Origin: Aldehydirespirator sp965116665
GTDB taxonomy: Bacteria > Actinomycetota > Acidimicrobiia > Acidimicrobiales > Aldehydirespiratoraceae
NCBI GenBank assembly: GCA_965116665.1
Contig: OZ220709.1
Coordinates: 3,596,001-3,660,000, forward strand
DNA length: 64,000 nt
Direction: 5' to 3'
A program made the position numbers and the translations under genes. Below are positions 1-6,835 of this stretch, in pieces; the first letter of the stretch is position 1, and each line of letters begins with the position of its first letter. The notes below the pieces were generated by a model. It was not told where the DNA came from and did no database searches. It saw nothing but the letters and a program-made list of their open reading frames with translations.

Positions 1-61
1 GGCGGGCAACAGCGGCTTTGACTGTCTCGGGTTCGGCCCTCAATTGGCGCAAGTCGAGCAT
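1..61 (-). CDS. serS: Seryl-tRNA synthetase, N-terminal fragment (runs off the window)
   Basis: Only the first 20 codons are present, on the minus strand. They read MLDLRQLRAEPETVKAAVAR, the typical opening of class II seryl-tRNA synthetases (the start of the long coiled-coil tRNA-binding arm). The enzyme charges tRNA-Ser in the cytoplasm. I chose the ATG ending at position 61 rather than the in-frame ATG at 82 because family members begin at MLD and a TACCGT -10-like box lies 6 nt upstream, which suggests a leaderless mRNA. The identification rests on a short stretch, so it is good but not certain. Confidence 0.75.
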   Translation of the reverse strand, partial: MLDLRQLRAEPETVKAAVAR

Positions 62-67
62 CCACCG

Positions 68-73
68 ACGGTA
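68..73 (-). promoter_or_regulatory. -10 box (TACCGT) of serS, leaderless type
   Basis: TACCGT on the minus strand ends 6 nt before the serS ATG. With transcription starting about 7 nt after the -10 box, the mRNA would begin at the start codon. No Shine-Dalgarno sequence is visible. Inferred from spacing only. Confidence 0.4.
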
Positions 74-183
74 CCGGCTCATGCCGCCGCGCGTGGCGTG
101 CCCGGCGGTGCCACTTGCCCGAGTGGACATCCACACTTATCCTCAAGTTAGGGTCGGGCTGTGGACAGTCCAGCAACATTAAC

Positions 184-204
184 TGTAATAACATGTGCAT
201 TACA
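184..204. promoter_or_regulatory. Inverted repeat TGTAAT-N9-ATTACA upstream of the KamA-like gene
   Basis: A perfect 6-bp inverted repeat with a 9-nt spacer sits in an unusually AT-rich stretch 33 nt before the KamA-like start codon. It looks like a binding site for a dimeric regulator. Positions 62-183 contain no gene that I can recognise. Confidence 0.35.
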
Positions 205-236
205 AACAGATACAGACAGAGTAACCGAGAAGTAAG

Positions 237-1763
237 ATGAAGAAGACAAAATACGTACCTACCGACAGAGAGCGCCAGGTCCTCGACCATGTTGAGAACC
301 CCCGTTACGACCGCCAGATCGTCAACGGTCTGGCCCCGTTCATCAACGAGAGCGCGCCCGAGGACATGCGCGGCTTCTACACCCCGGTCGAGTTGTCCGA
401 CCTGCAGAGCCTCAAGGGAACCGACCGCGATGTCGAGGACCGAATGCCGGTCAAGATCACCCGCCACTACTTCGACATGGCCCGCAACAGCCCGGCGCTC
501 CAGAAGCTGGTCAAGGGCTCGCCGGACGAGACCCTGAACCTCGACGGCGAGGAGGACCCGGCCGGCCAGCTCGACTACAGCCCCATCGAGGGGATCCTGC
601 ACAAGTACGAGATGGCACTGCTGTATGTGATCTCGACCTGCTCGGCCCACTGCCGGTTCTGCTACCGGGAGGAGCTGATCGCCCGCAAGGACATCGAGCG
701 GGCCGACGGCACCGTCAAGAAGAAGGGCCTCGCCCAGGTGGCCGAGGTGACCGACTACATCCGCACCCACAACGCCGCGGTCATGGCCAACGGCGGCCGC
801 CATCCCGAGACCGGCCGGCCCAAGCTGCGGGAGATCCTGCTCTCGGGCGGCGATCCGATGGTGCTGCCCAACTCCAAGCTGGCCGGCTGGTTCACTGCGC
901 TGGCCGAGGCGGGAGCGGAGGTCATAAGGGTGGGGACCAAGGAGCTCGCCTTCCACCCCGACCGTTTCGACGACGCGTTCCTGTCGATGGTCGACCGGTT
1001 CCACGAGGTGTACCCCGATGTGGCCCTGCGGCTGATGGTGCACTTCAACCATCCCGACGAGCTGCTGGCCAAGGACGCCGACGGCAGCTACATCTGTGAC
1101 GAGCACGGGCGCTACGAGTGGAATCCCAGCACCCGGCGGGCCGTGGACGCGGTCGTGTCGCGCGGCTGGATCTGCGTGGAGAACCAGTCCCCGATCATCC
1201 GGGGGGTCAACGACGACGCGGACGCCCTGCGCATCCTGCAACGCACCCTCAAGGCGGCCGGCATCGAGAACCACTACTTCTTCGGCGGCCGCAACATCGT
1301 GGCCTACAAGGCTTTCAACGTGCCCATCGAGACCGCGTGGCAGATACTCAACGACTCGCAGCGAGGACTGTCGGGCGTCGAGGCCCACGCCAGGCTCACC
1401 TGCGTGCACTTCAAGGGCAAGACCGAGGTCTCGGCGATCACCGAGGCGCCGATCCCGGGCGTGCCCGGCGCCGAGAACGGGGTCGTCGTCTTCAAGGTGC
1501 TGCGCAGCCCTGCCGATGCCGGCGAGCGCGGCAAGGTGGCCATCGTCGGGCGCAACCCGGAAGCCCTGTGGTTCGATGACTACACGGACCGTGTCATCAT
1601 CGACGAGGCCGGGCTATTCGACTACTACCGGAGCACCGGGGCGGCCTCCGCAGCCTCCACCAACGGCGCAGCCCAGGCGAGCCAGCCCCGCCGCACTCCG
1701 GCAGACCGGCATCGCGACGAGGAGATCCACAAGCACCGAACCCCGGCCCAGCCCCGGACCTGA
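237..1763 (+). CDS. KamA-family radical SAM protein (lysine 2,3-aminomutase-like)
   Basis: A 508-residue radical SAM enzyme related to lysine 2,3-aminomutase. The iron-sulfur motif CSAHCRFC (C135, C139, C142) matches CxxxCxxC and would hold the 4Fe-4S cluster that cleaves S-adenosylmethionine. LLSGGDPMVL (about 200-209) is the SAM-binding GGE/GGDP-type segment. True aminomutases carry a glycine-rich PLP-lysine segment near residue 330-340; here the aligned stretch reads HARLTCVHFKGK and no GGGGK is visible, so a mutase reaction on free lysine is doubtful. The tail after about residue 470 is low-complexity Ala/Ser/Pro/Arg. The start has a GAGAAG ribosome-binding site. It stands alone and converges on the flavin monooxygenase. 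Family is clear, substrate unknown. Confidence 0.8.
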   Translation: MKKTKYVPTDRERQVLDHVENPRYDRQIVNGLAPFINESAPEDMRGFYTPVELSDLQSLKGTDRDVEDRMPVKITRHYFDMARNSPALQKLVKGSPDETLNLDGEEDPAGQLDYSPIEGILHKYEMALLYVISTCSAHCRFCYREELIARKDIERADGTVKKKGLAQVAEVTDYIRTHNAAVMANGGRHPETGRPKLREILLSGGDPMVLPNSKLAGWFTALAEAGAEVIRVGTKELAFHPDRFDDAFLSMVDRFHEVYPDVALRLMVHFNHPDELLAKDADGSYICDEHGRYEWNPSTRRAVDAVVSRGWICVENQSPIIRGVNDDADALRILQRTLKAAGIENHYFFGGRNIVAYKAFNVPIETAWQILNDSQRGLSGVEAHARLTCVHFKGKTEVSAITEAPIPGVPGAENGVVVFKVLRSPADAGERGKVAIVGRNPEALWFDDYTDRVIIDEAGLFDYYRSTGAASAASTNGAAQASQPRRTPADRHRDEEIHKHRTPAQPRT

Positions 1764-1780
1764 CCGGCCCACCAAGGAGC

Positions 1781-1797
1781 GGGCGGGCACCCCGCCC
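1781..1797. terminator. GC hairpin between convergent genes
   Basis: GGGCGGG-CAC-CCCGCCC forms a 7-bp stem with a 3-nt loop in the 37-nt gap between two convergent genes. There is no T-run, so it is a candidate bidirectional terminator only. Confidence 0.4.
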
Positions 1798-1800
1798 GGG

Positions 1801-3051
1801 TCAGGCCGCGACCAGCGAGTCGAGGTGACCGGCGAGGTGTGACACAAGGTCGCGGCTGTCGTCGCTGGCGCCGCAGATGAAGCTCGACTTGCGCCTGCGC
1901 AAGAAGTTCAGCCCGATGATGTACATGCCGGGGGACTCGGTGACGACCCCGCCGTCGTGGCGGATCTGGCCCTTCCGGTCGATCACACCGACGTCGAGCC
2001 ACTGGTACTCGGGCCGGAATCCGGTGGCCCAGATGATGGTGCGAATGTCCCCCCGGGCCAGATCCAGGCTCAGCGGCGGCAACTGCGGCACCCGGGTGGG
2101 GGCGAACCTCTCCGGAGGCCCGACCGCGTCGAGCTGGTGCTCGCCGGCCCACTCGTCGAAGGTGTCGAGCAGCCGGCCCAACTTGAGGTCGGCCAGCTCG
2201 CACTTGTTGGTCAGCGATCCTGACAGCAGCACCTCGGTGCCCCGCAACGCCGCGAGCCTCCCCACCAGCCGCACGCCCTGATCGGTGAGGGCGTTGAGGT
2301 CGAGTGTGACCCGATCGGGGGTTCCCACGAGCTGCGGGGACGGGGTGCGCCGCACCCGCACGACATCGTCGACCTCGTCGTAGCGCTCGTCGAAGAGGCC
2401 CGAGCGCTCCATCCACCACAGGATGTCCCGACCCCGGTAGAGGCGGGGCATGCGCACATGCTCACCCACCGCCACGGTGACGGGACGGCCGGAGCGGTGC
2501 ACCTCATCAGCGATCTGCACCCCAGTGGCCGAGGCGCCCACCACCAGCACCCCGCCCGGGGCCAGCCCGGCCGGATTGCGGTATTCGAATGCACTGAGGG
2601 CAGCGACCGGTGCCGGCAACGGGCCGCCCAACTCGGGCACCTTGGCAACGTTGAAGCCGCCCGTGGCCAGCACCACCGTCTTGCACTCCCAGCGGCCCCG
2701 GTCGGTGTCGACGATGTAGCCGGCACCCGAGGGCCGCACCGAAGTCACCGTCGTCCCGGTGCGCACCGGCGCCTCGATGACCCGGGCGTAGTCCGAGATG
2801 AACTCGATGACCTCCGGCATGGACATGAAGCCGTCCGGTTCCGTGCCACCGTGTGACTGGTACGTGTAGCCCGGCAGACGGCTCTGCCAGTTGGGAGTGA
2901 GCAGCCGCAGCGAGTCCCAGCGCTGGGTCCGCCATGAGTTGGCCACCTCGCCGCGCTCGAGCACGACATGGTCGATCGAGCGGGCCGCAAGGTGCCGGCT
3001 CACGGCCAGCCCGCAGTGCCCGGCCCCTATCACGACCGTCGTAGTTCTCAT
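1801..3051 (-). CDS. Flavin-dependent monooxygenase (FMO/CzcO-like)
   Basis: A 416-residue FAD/NAD(P)H oxidoreductase of the flavin-containing monooxygenase type. It has two Rossmann dinucleotide motifs, GAGHCGLAVS near residue 8 (FAD) and VGASATGVQIAD near 167 (NADPH), and a late ATGFRPEYQWLD segment typical of this superfamily. Such enzymes oxygenate small nitrogen, sulfur or carbonyl compounds in the cytosol. The start is an ATG without a clear ribosome-binding site. The gene lies 34 nt downstream of the OsmC gene on the same strand and may be co-transcribed with it. Substrate cannot be read from the sequence. Confidence 0.8.
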   Translation of the reverse strand: MRTTTVVIGAGHCGLAVSRHLAARSIDHVVLERGEVANSWRTQRWDSLRLLTPNWQSRLPGYTYQSHGGTEPDGFMSMPEVIEFISDYARVIEAPVRTGTTVTSVRPSGAGYIVDTDRGRWECKTVVLATGGFNVAKVPELGGPLPAPVAALSAFEYRNPAGLAPGGVLVVGASATGVQIADEVHRSGRPVTVAVGEHVRMPRLYRGRDILWWMERSGLFDERYDEVDDVVRVRRTPSPQLVGTPDRVTLDLNALTDQGVRLVGRLAALRGTEVLLSGSLTNKCELADLKLGRLLDTFDEWAGEHQLDAVGPPERFAPTRVPQLPPLSLDLARGDIRTIIWATGFRPEYQWLDVGVIDRKGQIRHDGGVVTESPGMYIIGLNFLRRRKSSFICGASDDSRDLVSHLAGHLDSLVAA

Positions 3052-3085
3052 GGATCCGCCGGGTGCCCGTCGTGCGGGTTCGGGC

Positions 3086-3640
3086 TTACTGGACCTCTAC
3101 GGTCACGTTCGTCGGGTTGGTGATGATGTCGTAGACGGCCGACCGCTTCTGGGACTGGGCCACCAGTGCCCTGATCTCGTCGGCGGTGGCGTCGGCATCG
3201 ATGTCGTAGGACACCTTCACGTCGTTGAATCCGTTGCGGACGTCCGGGTCGCCGCCGAGGATCCCCAGGATGTCCATGCTGCCCTCCAGGGTGGCCTTCA
3301 CCGATCGCAGCTGGATCTCGCGGTTCTGGGCCACGGCGGCCACCCCGGCGGTGAGGCAGCTGGCCAGGCCGGCCAGCACCAGCTCGACCGGCGTGGCCGC
3401 GTTGTCCTCCGCGCCGAACACCAGCGGATGATCGGCTTCGAAGGAGAAGGTCGAACGGTGCTGGTGCTCCTCGCCGAGCCCGAAATAGCTGTCGACCGAC
3501 GAGCGGCTGTGGGTGCCGTTCAACCACTCGTTGGTGGCCTTCCAGGTGAACTGGGCCGCTTCGGGTGCCTCGCTGAGAGCCTGGCGGGCGCCCAGCAGGT
3601 GTTCGACGTTCACGCCGTTGTCTACGTTTGCAGTGGTCAT
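3086..3640 (-). CDS. OsmC-family protein
   Basis: A 184-residue OsmC/Ohr fold protein; relatives reduce organic hydroperoxides or protect against thiol and osmotic stress. The helix segment VELVLAGLASCLTAG carries the first conserved cysteine (about residue 96). The second family cysteine is not present: the matching strand reads QKRSAVYDIIT. That argues against a two-cysteine peroxidase and for a variant of unknown activity. The ATG at 3640 was chosen because AGGAG lies 11 nt upstream; a longer reading frame to 3703 adds 21 residues unlike the family. It precedes the flavin monooxygenase gene by 34 nt. Confidence 0.85.
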   Translation of the reverse strand: MTTANVDNGVNVEHLLGARQALSEAPEAAQFTWKATNEWLNGTHSRSSVDSYFGLGEEHQHRSTFSFEADHPLVFGAEDNAATPVELVLAGLASCLTAGVAAVAQNREIQLRSVKATLEGSMDILGILGGDPDVRNGFNDVKVSYDIDADATADEIRALVAQSQKRSAVYDIITNPTNVTVEVQ

Positions 3641-3780
3641 CGGGTGGATGTCTCCTGTCTCATGGCGGTCCCGCGGATGCGAACCGCGACGGTGACAGTG
3701 CAATCTAGACGCTGGCCGGCCGAATCCCGACCTTACCGATCAACTTTTCCGGGAATTGGATCGAGGGCTGAGACTACGGC

Positions 3781-4824
3781 TTAGAGAGGCTTGCGGGCCA
3801 GGAAGCAGTACAGCGGTGTGAAGACCCCGGATCGACCGCCGGCGGTGTAGGCGCCCGCGGTCCGGTCCAGCATCTCGAAGACGTCAGCGGAGCCCTTAGG
3901 CAGGATCCTCAGCATCTCGGCCAGCCTGGATCCCCCGATTGCCGTCCTGCGGCCCTTCGGAACCCCCATCGGGGAGTTGCCCAGCGTTCTGCTCCAGCTC
4001 TCCAGGGGTTGGTACCACGGCGTGGTCGGACCGTCGGACCCGGCACCCCGGTCCGTCCCCTCGATGAGCTCGAATCCCACCGCTTCGAGCGTCCGGTCCA
4101 CCTGGTGCGTCGTCGCGATGTCGCGGAGCGCGATGCCGCGCATCAGGTCCTGCTTCATGGCCCGATGCTCGTCGTCATCGGGGTCGAACCTGTCCGTCAT
4201 GCACATCTCCTGACCCCAGAAGAGGGCTCCGGGCTTCAGGACGCGGAAGATCTCCGCGAACGCGCCCGCCTTGTCGGGTGCATGACATGTCGATTCGATC
4301 GCGTAGGCGCGATCGAAAGTGCCGTCCGCGACGGCCGACATGTCCATGAAGCTGCACACCAGGAAGTCGGCCATATGGTCGAGTCCGGCCGCGGTGTTCA
4401 ACGACCGCGCCCTGCCGATCTGGATCTCATTGATGTTGACCCCGACGACCGTGACGCCGGCCTCGGAGACGACGCGGCGCATCGGGCCGCCGATCCCGCA
4501 ACCGATGTCGACCACCGTCATGCCCTCGCGCAGCTCCAGTTTGGAGATCATCAGCCGCTGGTGCCGGATCTTGGCGTCCTCCATGCTCTCGCCCGGCCTC
4601 AGCGGCGCGAAGTGCAGGGACTCGCCCCAACCCCAGACCATCAGCTCGTTGGAGATGTCGTAGTACTCCTTGACGGTCTCGGCGTGGTCGTAGCCCGCCT
4701 CGTCGGCATCCGGAGCGGACGCTCGGTCGAGCCATCCCTCGAAGCGCCGGATCCGGCGGGCGACTCCCCCGCCGACCCGGTCCGCGGCCCTCAGCCCACC
4801 AAGGACTCGTGACAGTTTGGACAT
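3781..4824 (-). CDS. Sterol 24-C-methyltransferase-like (Erg6/SMT family) methyltransferase
   Basis: A 347-residue S-adenosylmethionine-dependent methyltransferase. Motif I is VVDIGCGIGGP (104-114). Upstream, YYDISNELMVWGWG (54-67) followed by ESLHF matches the region before motif I in fungal Erg6. AIESTCHAPDK matches the Erg6 AIEATCHAP segment, and the C-terminal part carries PWYQPL and a TAGGRSGVFTPLYCFLARKP-like end seen in sterol methyltransferases (SMT C-terminal domain). Family members add a methyl to C-24 of the sterol side chain. The gene starts 10 nt after ctaG on the same strand, so it probably shares the oxidase-operon transcript. I see no oxidosqualene cyclase here, so a sterol substrate is inference; a hopanoid or other isoprenoid acceptor is possible. 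Confidence 0.85.
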   Translation of the reverse strand: MSKLSRVLGGLRAADRVGGGVARRIRRFEGWLDRASAPDADEAGYDHAETVKEYYDISNELMVWGWGESLHFAPLRPGESMEDAKIRHQRLMISKLELREGMTVVDIGCGIGGPMRRVVSEAGVTVVGVNINEIQIGRARSLNTAAGLDHMADFLVCSFMDMSAVADGTFDRAYAIESTCHAPDKAGAFAEIFRVLKPGALFWGQEMCMTDRFDPDDDEHRAMKQDLMRGIALRDIATTHQVDRTLEAVGFELIEGTDRGAGSDGPTTPWYQPLESWSRTLGNSPMGVPKGRRTAIGGSRLAEMLRILPKGSADVFEMLDRTAGAYTAGGRSGVFTPLYCFLARKPL

Positions 4825-4834
4825 CTCGCCAGAC

Positions 4835-5740
4835 CTAGACGCGGGGCTCAGACGGCGGGGGGCCCAAGCGCTCGAACTCGGCCTCGATGTCGGCCGTGGT
4901 GAGGGTGTTGGCCGAGAAACGGAGACGGCGCTCGGCCGCGTCGGCGTGGCGCTGGGCGGCCGAGAAACGGAAGAAGCGGATGGCTATCAGGGTCCACAGG
5001 TACAGGCCCCCGAGCACCTTCATCACCGCGCCCGCGGCCTGCTGGTCGGCGGCCACCGAGATGCCGAACAAGCGCTGGGCGTGGTCGTAGACCGGGTACA
5101 CCGAGCCCTCGGCGAAGGTCAGCCAGGCGGCCGGCACGGTGGGGACGATCGACATGGTGAACAGGTAGACCATCTTGGCCGGCTCGGACAGGTGGAACTC
5201 CCGCAGCGGCCCGACCACCGGCGTCCACATGGCTAGCGCGCTGGTGAACATGAGCAGGTGCATGGCGTAGTGGAAGGGGCCGCTGCGGACCGACAACTCC
5301 ACCAGGGTGTTCCAGTGCATCAGCCCCTGCAGCGCGTTGAAGACCACCCCGGCCACCAGCGGGTGCACCAGGCGGCGGATGATCCTGGCCGAGCGCGAGC
5401 CGTCCACCACGATGAGGCGAGCCAGCCACTCGGGCACGGCCATGAGCAGCAGCGGCGGCACCACGAAGCTGATCAGCAGATGCTGCACCATGTGCACCGA
5501 GTACAGGTACTCCTCGGCGATGTCGTGCACGGGCCAGTCCGCCGACACCCACAGCAGGGCCACCGCCGCAATGAAGCACAGCCTCTCGCGCTTCGTGACC
5601 GCGGCCGTACCCGGAGGCGCCGCGACCGGGGCCACCACCCTCACCACATACACCGCAACGGCGACCAGCAGGGCGACGGTCAGCCACACCTCGGGATGGA
5701 ACTGGAAGCGCCAGGCGTCGGTCGCAGCCAGCGCGCTCAC
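4835..5740 (-). CDS. ctaG: Cytochrome c oxidase assembly factor CtaG (caa3 type)
   Basis: A 301-residue polytopic membrane protein with about seven hydrophobic segments and the caa3-CtaG family landmarks: SADWPVHDIAEEYLYSVHM, MVQHLLISFVVPPLL, and a histidine-rich MHLLMFTSALAMWTPV. CtaG helps assemble the copper sites of caa3 oxidases. It lies downstream of the subunit IV gene across a 109-nt gap that holds one copy of the window's dispersed repeat. The methyltransferase gene follows 10 nt later. The end of the protein is charged and cytosolic. Confidence 0.85.
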   Translation of the reverse strand: MSALAATDAWRFQFHPEVWLTVALLVAVAVYVVRVVAPVAAPPGTAAVTKRERLCFIAAVALLWVSADWPVHDIAEEYLYSVHMVQHLLISFVVPPLLLMAVPEWLARLIVVDGSRSARIIRRLVHPLVAGVVFNALQGLMHWNTLVELSVRSGPFHYAMHLLMFTSALAMWTPVVGPLREFHLSEPAKMVYLFTMSIVPTVPAAWLTFAEGSVYPVYDHAQRLFGISVAADQQAAGAVMKVLGGLYLWTLIAIRFFRFSAAQRHADAAERRLRFSANTLTTADIEAEFERLGPPPSEPRV

Positions 5741-5745
5741 TGTGT

Positions 5746-5790
5746 CCCGCTCCTGTTCGCTGCGCTCACGGGCCGCTCGGGCCCCGGCCT
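5746..5790 (+). repeat. Dispersed repeat, copy 1
   Basis: A ~40-bp element with the core CGCTGCGCTCACGGGCCGCT, preceded by a CCCGCTC(T/C)TGTT arm. It lies just upstream of ctaG. Seven further copies occur in this window. Confidence 0.75.
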
Positions 5791-5849
5791 CGCTGAGCGC
5801 ATCGTGGATGCTTCATGAAGTGCTGCCTCCCCCGCTCGGCCTCTGCCGG

Positions 5850-6206
5850 CTAGACCCAGAACTCGAAGACCGTCAACGTGACCACGTACACGCCGACGGC
5901 CAGAGTGAGCCCGGCGGTGAACATCCGGCCGAACAGCTTGCTGTCGAAGCGCAGGTGCATGAACCAGGTGGCGACCAAGTAGAACTTGACGATCATCATG
6001 AAGATGAGCGACGGCACCAGCGCGACGCCCCAGTCGAGCACCGTCTCGAAGTATGTGAACACCTCCAGCGCGGTGATCACGGCCAGAACGATGGCGATCT
6101 TGGCGTAGGCCCAGTCGGAGGGATGGCCGTGGCCCTCTTCGTGGTCGGCGTCCGAGTGCTCGCCGGCCGCGCCGGAAGTCTGCTCGGAGGTGGCGGTCTC
6201 GCTCAT
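5850..6206 (-). CDS. Cytochrome c oxidase subunit IV (prokaryotic COX4 family)
   Basis: A 118-residue protein with a His/Glu/Asp-rich N-terminus (about 30 residues) and three transmembrane helices; the segment MIVKFYLVATWFMHLRFD is the signature of the small subunit IV family of caa3/bo3 oxidases. It stabilises the heme-copper oxidase core in the membrane. It is 5 nt downstream of ctaE and belongs to the same operon. Confidence 0.85.
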   Translation of the reverse strand: MSETATSEQTSGAAGEHSDADHEEGHGHPSDWAYAKIAIVLAVITALEVFTYFETVLDWGVALVPSLIFMMIVKFYLVATWFMHLRFDSKLFGRMFTAGLTLAVGVYVVTLTVFEFWV

Positions 6207-6211
6207 TGGTA

Positions 6212-6835
6212 TCAGTCGGCCGGGATCAGGTAGATGACGGTGAAGATGAAGATCCAGACGATGTCGACGAAGTGCCAGTAGAGGCCCACAATCTCCACCG
6301 TCTCGGCGTTGCGCTGGGTCAGCTTGCCCTTCACCGACGCCACGAACAGCGACATCAGCATCACGATGCCGAGGCTCACATGCACCCCGTGGAAGCCGGT
6401 CAGGGTGAAGAAGGCGCTGCTGGCCGGGTTGGTGGTGAAGGCGACGCCCTCACGCACGAAGCTGGTGAACTCGTAGACCTGCCCGCCGATGAACACGCCC
6501 CCGAGCAACGCGGTGGCCAGCAGCCAGGTGCGGCCGGCCTCGGCCTCGCCCCGGGTCACCGCGGAGAGAGCCAGCACCATCGTGAGCGAACTCATCAGCA
6601 GCACGAACGAACTCACCGACGTGAACGGGATGTCGAACACGTCGGTGGGCAGGGTGCGCCCGTTGCCCCGGGTCTTGTACAGCAGGTACGTGGATATCAG
6701 ACCGCCGAACAGCAGGCACTCCGAGCCCAGGAACACCCACATGGCCAGCTTGGTGTGGGACAGGCCAGTCGTGGTGGCGTGGCCGTGGTCGGCTACGTCG
6801 TGGCCGGGATCGGCTACCAAGGGTTCAGCGCTCAT
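6212..6835 (-). CDS. ctaE: Cytochrome c oxidase subunit III
   Basis: A 207-residue COX3 protein with five predicted helices. Typical segments are KLAMWVFLGSECLLFGGLIS, the FTLTGFHGVHVSLGIVM histidine helix, and the terminal VGLYWHFVDIVWIFIF. It supports proton uptake and stability of subunit I. Its ATG overlaps the ctaD stop by 4 nt, implying translational coupling. It is distinct from the second COX3-like protein encoded at 10915-11499. Confidence 0.93.
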   Translation of the reverse strand: MSAEPLVADPGHDVADHGHATTTGLSHTKLAMWVFLGSECLLFGGLISTYLLYKTRGNGRTLPTDVFDIPFTSVSSFVLLMSSLTMVLALSAVTRGEAEAGRTWLLATALLGGVFIGGQVYEFTSFVREGVAFTTNPASSAFFTLTGFHGVHVSLGIVMLMSLFVASVKGKLTQRNAETVEIVGLYWHFVDIVWIFIFTVIYLIPAD

